Source of the DNA: Spirochaetaceae bacterium | GTDB lineage: Bacteria; Spirochaetota; Spirochaetia; B11-G9 | DNA: 6,065 nt | Assembly: GCA_030633365.1 (NCBI GenBank) | Contig: DAOVSY010000188.1 | Location: forward strand, 1-6,065 | Direction of reading: 5' to 3' | In this document: positions 1 through 5,433 of the stretch, in pieces | How positions within the stretch are numbered: position 1 is the stretch's first letter | Layout of the letters: each line of letters starts with the position of its first letter | Notes under the pieces: model-generated | The model's database searches: none | What the model saw: the letters and a program-made list of their open reading frames with translations, nothing else | What the model was told of the DNA's origin: nothing | Translations under genes and position numbers: made by a program

Positions 1-671
1 CCTTTAACTTTTTTAACAATCACAGGAACAAGACTTAAAACAGATAAAAGTATAAGAGCAGTAAGTATCTGTGGTGTAAATACTCCCTGGGATTCTGTCA
101 TACTGGTTCCGGCATAACCAATATATGCATATACAAATGAACCAGGTATAATACCTAATGCTGTTGTCCATAAAAAAGTAATTGCTGGAAGGGTTGTTAA
201 TCCTGCCAGAATATTAATAAGAAAGAATGGGAAAATGGGTATTAGTCGTAGAGTTAGCATATAACTTTTTCCATTTTCTGTTATTTCTTTGTTAAATTTA
301 TCAAGCTGTTTTTCATATTTTTTCTGAAGATTCTCTCCCAGGAAAAATCGTGCTATAAGAAAAATAGCAAATGCACCAAAGGTTGCACCAACATTTACAT
401 ACAAAGTTCCTGCCCAGGGGCCGAAAAAGAAACCACCCAAAATTGTAAGAATGGTCGCACCAGGAATTGACAATGCAACAACTGCTAAATAGACAAGTAT
501 AAATACCAGTACAGACAGGAAGTAATAATTACTAACATAACTTAAAAGAGAGTCCCTGCTTTCAAATAGTTTTTGAAAATCCAGGTACTGCTTTAATGGT
601 GTAAACTTTACTATTAATATTACTCCAACAACCAGTAGAATCAGCAGCGCAGGTTTTAACCATTTTTTCAT
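1..671 (-). CDS. TVP38/TMEM64 (YdjX-like) VTT-domain membrane protein, 3' end cut by the window edge
   Basis: Reading leftwards from the ATG at 671-669 gives 223 residues with no stop before the window edge. The protein begins MKKWLKPALLILLVVG. It has an N-terminal membrane segment (about 7-22), a second at about 50-69, then the family's core: P70-G71, a GGFFFGPWAG stretch at 79-88, glycine/alanine-rich GATFGA at 95-100 and AR at 107-108. A charged loop follows (113-135), then RLIPIFPFF (142-150) with NILAG, GIIPG (173-177), YAYIG (181-185) and a last hydrophobic segment at about 202-219. This matches the VTT (DedA/TMEM41B-like) domain; related proteins are linked to lipid scrambling or lipid-carrier transport, but this subfamily's substrate is not established. 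The visible part is close to the usual 220-240 residues, so only the tail is probably missing. AAAGGAGAG (684-676, read leftwards) is a good ribosome site. Two tandem hairpin repeats lie directly upstream. E. coli ydjX and ydjZ, in the ynj cluster, are the same family. Confidence 0.9.
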   Translation of the reverse strand, partial: MKKWLKPALLILLVVGVILIVKFTPLKQYLDFQKLFESRDSLLSYVSNYYFLSVLVFILVYLAVVALSIPGATILTILGGFFFGPWAGTLYVNVGATFGAFAIFLIARFFLGENLQKKYEKQLDKFNKEITENGKSYMLTLRLIPIFPFFLINILAGLTTLPAITFLWTTALGIIPGSFVYAYIGYAGTSMTESQGVFTPQILTALILLSVLSLVPVIVKKVK

Positions 672-684
672 TATTCTCTCCTTT

Positions 685-725
685 GGATGCATAGCCGAGC
701 AGGAACGAAGTTCCGACCAGGCTTA
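685..725 (-). repeat. Dispersed hairpin repeat, copy A
   Basis: This 41-bp unit has a 36-bp core at 688-723 and is best read on the minus strand, the direction of the TVP38 gene. In that direction the outer stem is AGCC with GGCT, the inner stem is GGAAC with GTTCC, and the loop is TTC. Between the stems, TGGTC faces TGCTC, allowing G-T, G-C and T-G pairs flanked by two mismatches. The core ends 16 nt before the TVP38 start codon, immediately upstream of its ribosome site. It is directly followed by copy B in the same orientation, with GGATGCATAGCC starting both units. Confidence 0.85.
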
Positions 726-767
726 GGATGCATAGCCGGGCAGCTAACTTGTTTGCGACCAGGCTTA
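726..767 (-). repeat. Dispersed hairpin repeat, copy B (tandem with A)
   Basis: This second unit abuts copy A with a period of 41 bp and the same orientation. Its ends match A exactly (GGATGCATAGCC on the left, GACCAGGCTTA on the right). The central stem has diverged: GCTAAC at 743-748 pairs with GTTTGC at 751-756 across a TT loop, with one T-T mismatch. In the gene direction the middle arm reads TGCCC instead of TGCTC, turning one G-T wobble into G-C. The ends are conserved while the stem tip varies but stays paired, which argues for selection on a fold or for recent spread of related folds. Confidence 0.8.
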
Positions 768-885
768 CATTATCTTTTTACTAATATATATTTAGAATAT
801 AATATAAAATTATAAAAAGACCAGTTTTTTTTAAAATTAAATATTATTGGCTTTTAAGTTGTTTATAAATTCAGCATGTTTTTGA

Positions 886-962
886 TTTTTTGCGCCAGGC
901 TAGAATTAATAGATTAGAGAAGAAGTATTATTTAAGTACAAAATGAGATAAAGCGCAAAAAA
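886..962. repeat. 10-bp perfect inverted repeat in the leader of the phosphatidyltransferase gene
   Basis: TTTTTTGCGC at 886-895 is the exact reverse complement of GCGCAAAAAA at 953-962, with 57 nt between the arms. It ends about 41 bp before the ATG at 1004. It could be a long-range RNA stem in a 5' leader, a protein-binding inverted repeat, or chance in AT-rich DNA. The GCGC core in both arms is what makes it notable. The pairing is certain; a function is not. Confidence 0.4.
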
Positions 963-1003
963 ACCTATTAGACATATCTTTTTTAATCCTTTACTATCTT
1001 TCT

Positions 1004-1612
1004 ATGATAGATAAGTACTTACGACCGGTAAAAGAAAAACTAATGTTACCTGCAGCACAAATACTAAGTAGATATATAACTCCCAACCAAATTACTCTTA
1101 TTGCATTTTCATTTGGTTTACTAAGTTGTGTACTAATCATTTTTAACAATTTTTATTTGGCATTGGTATTCTGGATTCTAAATAGAATTATAGATGGCCT
1201 GGATGGAACTGTTGCAAGAATAAGTAAAAAACAAACTGATTGGGGTGGTTATCTTGATATTATGCTTGATTTTATTATTTATGCATTAATTCCAATCTCT
1301 TTCGCAATTGTTATCAATTCAGGCATTTTTATTTATATATCCCTTTCAATTATGCTGGCAATTTTTTATATAAATTCAGCTTCATGGATGTACCTTTCTG
1401 CACTACTGGAAAAACAAGCTGTAAATAAATCAGTTCATGAATTAACATCTGTTTCCATGCCAACAGGTCTTATTGAAGGAACAGAAACTATTTTCAGTTA
1501 TACTCTTTTCTTTCTCTTTTCTGAATATCTGCCATATTTATTCTTAACTGTTTCCGGATTAACTCTAATAGGAATTATTCAGAGAATGATATGGGGATAC
1601 AAAAATTTATAG
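1004..1612 (+). CDS. ynjF: CDP-alcohol phosphatidyltransferase family membrane protein, YnjF-like
   Basis: This 202-residue polytopic membrane enzyme carries the complete family signature: D64, then D67-G68, A71-R72, G81, D85 and D89, that is DGxxAR, eight residues, G, three, D, three, D. These aspartates bind metal and the CDP-activated lipid while an alcohol replaces CMP, so the likely product is a phospholipid made in the inner membrane. The acceptor alcohol cannot be read from the sequence. TPNQITL near residues 26-32 and GLIEGTETI at 155-163 are typical of the YnjF-like branch, and the length fits (E. coli YnjF is about 206 residues). The ATG at 1004 is the first start codon after an in-frame stop at 944, and the MIDKYLRPVKEKL beginning is typical. 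No clear Shine-Dalgarno precedes it, which is unusual here because its neighbours have good ones. It is followed by 185 bp before the next gene, so co-transcription is possible but not evident. Family call is strong; orthology to ynjF is likely. Confidence 0.9.
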   Translation: MIDKYLRPVKEKLMLPAAQILSRYITPNQITLIAFSFGLLSCVLIIFNNFYLALVFWILNRIIDGLDGTVARISKKQTDWGGYLDIMLDFIIYALIPISFAIVINSGIFIYISLSIMLAIFYINSASWMYLSALLEKQAVNKSVHELTSVSMPTGLIEGTETIFSYTLFFLFSEYLPYLFLTVSGLTLIGIIQRMIWGYKNL

Positions 1613-1654
1613 CTTCCATTTAGTTAAGCCAGAAATATTCAATTCACTTTTAAC

Positions 1655-1684
1655 TTGTTTTTAATTTTTTTCGTATTATATTAT
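1655..1684 (+). promoter_or_regulatory. Possible promoter for the oxidoreductase/ABC operon
   Basis: TTGTTT (1655-1660) is followed after 16 bp by TATATT (1677-1682), or after 18 bp by TATTAT (1679-1684). This is a plausible sigma-70-type pair about 115 bp upstream of the oxidoreductase start, and it would place the hairpin repeats of 1706-1782 in the 5' untranslated leader. The region is AT-rich, so chance matches are easy. Confidence 0.3.
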
Positions 1685-1705
1685 TAGTAATTAAGTAATG
1701 TATAA

Positions 1706-1782
1706 AGCTGTTCGGTAGCAAACTAGCCTGGTCGCAACTTCGTTGCTGCTCGGCTCTGCAACCTTACCTGCTAGCCTATGCG
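1706..1782 (+). repeat. Decayed hairpin repeat split by an inner copy (outer copy)
   Basis: AGCTGTTCGGTA at 1706-1717 resembles the left arm of the repeat (AGCCTGGTCGGAA in copy A), and TACCTGCTAGCCTATGC at 1765-1781 resembles its right arm (13 of 15 positions match copy A over CCTGCTCGGCTATGC). GGTA and TACC can still form the inner stem. Copy C sits between the two halves, as though it had inserted near the loop. The outer copy ends 15 nt before the ATG at 1798, the same spacing as the other start-proximal copies, which supports reading it as a real repeat. Confidence 0.5.
1725..1760 (+). repeat. Dispersed hairpin repeat, copy C
   Basis: This 36-bp core lies in the direction of the downstream oxidoreductase gene. 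The outer stem is AGCC (1725-1728) with GGCT (1752-1755), the inner stem is GCAAC (1734-1738) with GTTGC (1742-1746), and the loop is TTC. Compared with copy A, the second pair of the inner stem has changed on both sides (GGAAC/GTTCC to GCAAC/GTTGC), a compensatory change that keeps the stem. It lies between the halves of a more decayed copy. Confidence 0.85.
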
Positions 1783-1797
1783 ATCTAAGGAGATAAT

Positions 1798-3183
1798 ATG
1801 AAAAAATGGGATGTCATCATTATTGGTGGAGGTGGTACTGGAATAACAGCAGCATTTACAACAAATGGATTTGGAAAAAAAACTCTCCTTATTGAAAAAG
1901 ATAAAATGGGTGGTGAATGTACATGGAATGGCTGTATTCCAAGTAAAACACTTATTAATATTGCTCACAAAGCTCATGTAACAAAAGAAATGACTGGTTC
2001 ACTTCCAGATCTTGCAGGAACTATGGAATCAATAAAAGATGTTCAGAATAAAGTTTTTCATCATGAATCCCCTGAAGTACTTTCAAAAAAAGGAATAGAT
2101 TATATAAATGGTATTTCATCTTTTACCGGAAAAAATACTATAAGTGTAAATGGTGAAGAACTTACAGCTAAAAAATTCATTATTGCAGCAGGAACATCAC
2201 CAATGGTTCCTTCTATAGAAGGAATTGAGAGTATTCCTTACCTTACAAATGAAACAATTTTTAAAACTGATAAACTACCAAAAAGCTTAATGATTTTAGG
2301 AGGAGGCCCTATAGGGGTTGAATTGGGACAGGCTCTTAACAGATTAGGTGTTGCAGTAACACTAATAGAAAGAAACAACCGAATACTTCCCAGAGATGAA
2401 CAGGAGTTCAGCGAAAGGATGTCTACAATCCTACTTAAAGAAGGTGTTAAAATTGAAGTTGATGCCAGTGCTGTAAAAATTGATAAAAATAACAAAGGAG
2501 TAATTTTAACAGCAGAAAGAAATAGTGAAAAGTTTAATATTGAAGCTGAACATATACTTATTGCAGTTGGCCGGAAGGCAAATTTAGAACTTCTTAATCT
2601 GGAAAAGGCAGGTGTAAGCACACATACAAAAGGGATTACCGTAAACAAGCATCTGCAGACCTCAAATCCAAATATTTATGCTGCCGGAGATATAACTGGC
2701 CCATACTTATTTTCCCATATGGCTGAATACCAGGGAAAAACTGCAGCTATGAATGCAATTCTTCCATGGAAAAGTAAAGTTAATTATAATCATGTAGCCT
2801 GGACAACATTTACAGAACCGGAAATGGCACATGCAGGATTAACAGAAGCAGATTTTAAACCTTCAGAAATACGGGTTTACTATTATGACTTTGAAGATCT
2901 TGATAGAACAATGACTCATCCTGGAGAAACGGGGTTATTAAAAATTGTATGTGATAAAAAATTTAAAATTGTTGGAGCTTCAATAATTGGGCCAAGAGCA
3001 GGAGAATTAATTGGGGAAATACAAATAATGAAGACCCTTGGTATACCTTTAACTAAAGCAGTAAATGTTATTCATCCATATCCAACTTATGCAGATATTA
3101 TAAGACAGATTGCAAAGAAAGCATATCTGGATAAAGTTCTTAATAATCCAGTTGTAAAAATTGTACAATCTTTTAAAAAGTAG
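1798..3183 (+). CDS. FAD-dependent pyridine nucleotide-disulfide oxidoreductase (dihydrolipoamide dehydrogenase/MerA-like)
   Basis: This 461-residue class I flavoprotein disulfide reductase is full length for the family. It shows the N-terminal FAD-binding loop (IIGGGGTG, 8-15) with E33, the redox-active pair C41-TWNG-C46 followed by IPSK, the NAD(P)-binding loop GGGPIGVELG (168-177) with E191 after LI (an acidic residue there usually favours NADH), the second FAD motif YAAGDIT (294-300), and a C-terminal dimerisation domain. The usual catalytic HxHPTxxE reads H426-P-Y-P-T-Y-A-D433, so the general-base His is Tyr428 and the Glu is Asp433. It lacks the N-terminal heavy-metal domain and C-terminal cysteine pair of true mercuric reductases. 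The substrate is therefore unknown, and neither lipoamide dehydrogenase nor MerA should be assigned. AAGGAG (1787-1792) supports the ATG. It heads a tight operon with an ABC transporter, 7 bp before the ATPase gene. Members of this family are, as I recall, often adjacent to or fused with TVP38 proteins, which fits the nearby TVP38 gene. Confidence 0.9.
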   Translation: MKKWDVIIIGGGGTGITAAFTTNGFGKKTLLIEKDKMGGECTWNGCIPSKTLINIAHKAHVTKEMTGSLPDLAGTMESIKDVQNKVFHHESPEVLSKKGIDYINGISSFTGKNTISVNGEELTAKKFIIAAGTSPMVPSIEGIESIPYLTNETIFKTDKLPKSLMILGGGPIGVELGQALNRLGVAVTLIERNNRILPRDEQEFSERMSTILLKEGVKIEVDASAVKIDKNNKGVILTAERNSEKFNIEAEHILIAVGRKANLELLNLEKAGVSTHTKGITVNKHLQTSNPNIYAAGDITGPYLFSHMAEYQGKTAAMNAILPWKSKVNYNHVAWTTFTEPEMAHAGLTEADFKPSEIRVYYYDFEDLDRTMTHPGETGLLKIVCDKKFKIVGASIIGPRAGELIGEIQIMKTLGIPLTKAVNVIHPYPTYADIIRQIAKKAYLDKVLNNPVVKIVQSFKK

Positions 3184-3190
3184 ATACTAA

Positions 3191-4219
3191 ATGCTGAAAA
3201 TAAGTAACTTATCTAAAACCTATAATGGGAAACAAGTATTAAAGGATATTAATTTTAATGTTGAAAATGAAGAGTTCCTTTCAATAATTGGTCCTTCGGG
3301 TGCAGGTAAGTCAACTTTATTAAGAATTATCAGTAATTTGGAAAAACAAACCAGTGGAGAAATTATTTCAGGGAAAATATATTCAAAAGAAAATCCGGCA
3401 ATTATGGTTTTTCAGGATTTTTCACTTTTCCCCCACATGTCCATAGAAGATAATATCTCTTATGGGTTAAAAATGAGAAAAGCTTCACTTAAAGATAAAA
3501 AAAACAAAACAGAGGAAATGTTAAGATGGTTTGACCTGGAAGAAAAAGCAAAAGCCTACCCTTCACAGCTTTCAGCAGGACAGCAGCAGAGAGTTGCCAT
3601 AGCCAGGGCTCTGATAGTTAACCCAATGCTTCTTCTTTTAGATGAGCCCTTCGCAAATTTAGATAAAAACCTTAAAATGGATACTGCTCTTTTTATTAAA
3701 AAGACTCAAAAAAAATTTGGTATTACGACTATTATGGTAACACATGATCAGGAAGAAGCTTTTTTTATATCTGACAGAATTGGTCTTCTGGTTAATGGGA
3801 GTTTACTGCAGATAGATAAACCAGATATTGTCTATCATGAGCCAGTAAATCTTAGTGCTGCACAATTCCTTGGGCAAGTAAATACAATACCTTCAACCTA
3901 TCTCCCTTATTTTATTCTTCCCTCTAATATAAAAGAAAAAATATCATCAATGGATAAAACTAATCATTTATCTTTTCGTTATGAATCTGTATCTATATCC
4001 CAGAATACCGAAGGCCATGGAGAAATACTTGAATCTCATATCTGGGGAAAAACAATTTTATTTAAAGTCAGGATTCAGGATATTATTATTGGTATATATG
4101 AGCTTCGAAGTTCTTTAAAAGCAGGAGACAGAGTAAATATTACCCTCCATCAAATTATAAACAAAGCCTGGTCGGGACTTCGTCCCTGCTCGGCCATGCA
4201 ACCATGGGAGTTAAAATGA
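3191..4219 (+). CDS. ynjD: ABC transporter ATP-binding protein, YnjD-like
   Basis: This 342-residue ATPase energises the transporter formed with the next two genes. Visible motifs are Walker A GPSGAGKST (34-42), Q-loop Q75 in VFQDFSLFPHMS, signature LSAGQQQR (127-134; alanine replaces the first glycine of LSGGQ, a mild variant), Walker B LLLLDEP (147-153), D-loop ANLD (155-158) and H-loop H185 in THDQEEA. This order and wording are those of the spermidine/iron/thiamine (PotA/FbpC/ThiQ) group. Residues about 258-322 look like a small beta-rich TOBE-type domain. E. coli YnjD is, as I recall, shorter (about 217 residues), so the C-terminal extension is a difference. The last residues, AWSGLRPCSAM and on, are encoded by hairpin repeat copy D, so the native end has probably been replaced. 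The gene begins 7 bp after the oxidoreductase stop without a good Shine-Dalgarno, so translation is probably coupled; its stop overlaps the next start as ATGA. Confidence 0.88.
   Translation: MLKISNLSKTYNGKQVLKDINFNVENEEFLSIIGPSGAGKSTLLRIISNLEKQTSGEIISGKIYSKENPAIMVFQDFSLFPHMSIEDNISYGLKMRKASLKDKKNKTEEMLRWFDLEEKAKAYPSQLSAGQQQRVAIARALIVNPMLLLLDEPFANLDKNLKMDTALFIKKTQKKFGITTIMVTHDQEEAFFISDRIGLLVNGSLLQIDKPDIVYHEPVNLSAAQFLGQVNTIPSTYLPYFILPSNIKEKISSMDKTNHLSFRYESVSISQNTEGHGEILESHIWGKTILFKVRIQDIIIGIYELRSSLKAGDRVNITLHQIINKAWSGLRPCSAMQPWELK
4165..4200 (+). repeat. Dispersed hairpin repeat, copy D, inside the ATPase 3' end
   Basis: This 36-bp core has inner stem GGGAC (4174-4178) with GTCCC (4182-4186), loop TTC, and outer arms AGCC (4165-4168) and GGCC (4192-4195), where three of four outer pairs remain. 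Relative to copies A and C, the inner stem has again changed on both sides in matching fashion. The copy is read in frame by the ATPase gene and ends 15 nt before the start of the binding-protein gene, with the same orientation and nearly the same spacing as copy A upstream of the TVP38 gene. Confidence 0.85.
4206..4210 (+). promoter_or_regulatory. Ribosome binding site that fixes the binding-protein start at 4216
   Basis: GGGAG lies 5 nt before the ATG at 4216. The alternative ATG at 4204 is in the same frame but overlaps this site and has only repeat sequence upstream. Starting at 4216 gives a clean lipoprotein signal (MKKISVLII) and the classic ATGA overlap with the ATPase stop. Confidence 0.7.
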
Positions 4220-5430
4220 AGAAAATTAGTGTACTTATAATTACAATATTAACATTATTTTTATTGTTCAGTTGTTCAGAAAAAAACACTGACGGGTTTG
4301 AATTAACTAATTATTCAGATCTGGAAAAAGAAGCAGAAGGTACAGAAGTATCATTCTATATGTGGGGTGGTTCAGCTGAAATAAATAAATGGGTAGATGA
4401 AGAAGTTGGAGGATTATTAAAATCTGAATACAATATATCTCTCAAACGGGTTCCAATGGATGCAGGTGTATTTATAAATAAACTGCTTACAGAAAAAACA
4501 GCAAAAAAAGAAACAGGAACAATTGATCTTATTTGGATTAATGGTGAAAATTTTAAAAATGCAAAAGAAGCTAATATCCTTTATGGACCATATACGCAGA
4601 ATCTACCTAATTTTAATAATTATGTTGATTTAGATTCAGTAAAATATGATTTCGCTTTTCCTGTAGACGGATATGAAGCTCCATATGGAAAATCGTACTT
4701 TGTTTTTGAATATGACAGTGAGAAACTGGATAAACTGCCTTCGACCTTTGAAGATCTTCTATCCTGGGTAAAAACACATCCGGGCAGATTCACTTACCCA
4801 AGGCCTCCTGATTTTACTGGATCAGCTTTTGTACGTCTTGCTTTTTATGCAGCTAATGGAGGTTATGAAAATTTTACCGGAGATTTTTCAAAAGAAAAAC
4901 TGGACAAAGGCCTGAATAATCTGTTTGAATACCTAAATGCATTAAAACCATATCTTTGGCAGGAAGGAAAAGTATACCCAAGAGATTCTACTGCTCTGGA
5001 TATACTTTTTGAACAAAATGAAATTGATTTTTCTATGAATTATAATGTGGCTCATGCACAAAATAAGATTAATACAGGTCAATATCCGGAATCTGTCAGA
5101 ACTTTTGTATTGAAAAAAAGTGCACTTTATAACCTTCACTTTACAGGTATACCCTACAATGCACCAAACAAAGCCGGTGCACTTGTATTAAGTAATCTTT
5201 TAATGTCTCCCGAAATTCAGTTATCAAAAAACAATTCTGACAATTGGGGAGATTTAACTGTATTAAATACAACAAAATTATCTGAGGAAATGCAGGGAAA
5301 ATTCAAGGTTGTAAATAAGGGAGATGCAATTCTTGATCTCAACATTTTATACAGAGAAGGTGTCCCTGAAATAAATTCAGAATATCTTAGTGAAATAGAA
5401 TCTGCATGGGAAAAGGAGATGCTGAAATAA
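4216..5430 (+). CDS. ynjB: ABC transporter solute-binding lipoprotein, YnjB-like
   Basis: The 404-residue product begins with a lipoprotein signal: MKK, a hydrophobic stretch (4-18), then lipobox LFSC with the lipidated cysteine at 20. It should be anchored outside the cytoplasmic membrane and deliver a solute to the permease. The body has the marks I associate with the YnjB family (COG4134): MWGGSAEINKWVD (49-61), DLIWINGENF (104-113), a GYEAPYG segment (about 152-158) and HPGRFTYPRPPDFTG (188-202). Length is near that of E. coli YnjB (about 388). The fold should be the extracellular binding protein type related to thiamine, iron and polyamine binders, but the ligand is unknown. The start was chosen at 4216 rather than the in-frame ATG at 4204 because of the ribosome site and signal peptide. 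It overlaps the ATPase gene by 4 bp and is followed after 3 bp by the permease gene. The preceding hairpin (copy D) could give this gene different mRNA stability or translation from its neighbours, as binding proteins are usually needed in excess. Confidence 0.88.
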   Translation: MKKISVLIITILTLFLLFSCSEKNTDGFELTNYSDLEKEAEGTEVSFYMWGGSAEINKWVDEEVGGLLKSEYNISLKRVPMDAGVFINKLLTEKTAKKETGTIDLIWINGENFKNAKEANILYGPYTQNLPNFNNYVDLDSVKYDFAFPVDGYEAPYGKSYFVFEYDSEKLDKLPSTFEDLLSWVKTHPGRFTYPRPPDFTGSAFVRLAFYAANGGYENFTGDFSKEKLDKGLNNLFEYLNALKPYLWQEGKVYPRDSTALDILFEQNEIDFSMNYNVAHAQNKINTGQYPESVRTFVLKKSALYNLHFTGIPYNAPNKAGALVLSNLLMSPEIQLSKNNSDNWGDLTVLNTTKLSEEMQGKFKVVNKGDAILDLNILYREGVPEINSEYLSEIESAWEKEMLK

Positions 5431-5433
5431 ATT

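Larger units (their letters stand above)
672..1003. other. Divergent intergenic spacer of 332 bp
   Basis: This spacer separates the leftward TVP38 gene from the rightward phosphatidyltransferase gene, so promoters for both should lie here. From the TVP38 side it holds a ribosome site (676-684), two tandem hairpin repeats (685-767), a very A+T-rich block (about 770-870) and a 10-bp inverted repeat (886-895 with 953-962). TATAAT occurs on the + strand at 798-803 and similar AT runs occur on the - strand. The block is so AT-rich, and a TTGACA-like box so unclear, that I do not assign promoters. I see no protein-coding frame of meaningful length and no convincing terminator. Confidence 0.6.

Noticed and set aside
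685..785. Hairpin repeats A/B as intrinsic terminators
   Set aside because: No T-tract follows the stem closely in either direction (the nearest, TCTTTTT at about 773-779, is some 8-10 nt from copy B), and the orientation places the hairpins in a leader, not after a gene.
892..902. GCGCCAGGCTA resembling the GCGACCAGGCTTA end of the hairpin repeat
   Set aside because: Only about 10 bases match with a gap, and no partner arm is present, so a decayed repeat end cannot be told from chance.
876..917. Short leader-peptide-like frame (ATG at 876, 13 codons)
   Set aside because: It has no ribosome site and no runs of regulatory codons; it is expected by chance.
685..1782. CRISPR array or integron-type array
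   Set aside because: The repeats are few, imperfect, either directly abutting or far apart, and have no regular unique spacers.
1771..1977. Reverse-strand open frame of 68 codons
   Set aside because: It overlaps the well-supported start of the oxidoreductase gene, has a cysteine/serine/asparagine-rich composition typical of an antisense shadow, and shows no family motif.
2238..2648. Reverse-strand open frame of 136 codons inside the oxidoreductase gene
   Set aside because: It lies wholly antisense to conserved NAD-binding coding sequence and has a low-complexity Ser/Leu/Ile composition with no recognisable domain.
1798..3183. Mercuric reductase (merA) as product
   Set aside because: The N-terminal metal-binding domain and the C-terminal cysteine pair are absent, and there are no mer genes nearby.
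4204..4215. Upstream in-frame ATG for the binding-protein gene
   Set aside because: It would place MGVK before the signal peptide and overlap the GGGAG ribosome site; the ATG at 4216 fits the lipoprotein signal and ATGA overlap better.
4942..5139. Reverse-strand open frame of 65 codons inside the binding-protein gene
   Set aside because: It is antisense to a conserved gene and has no motif or ribosome site that would support it.
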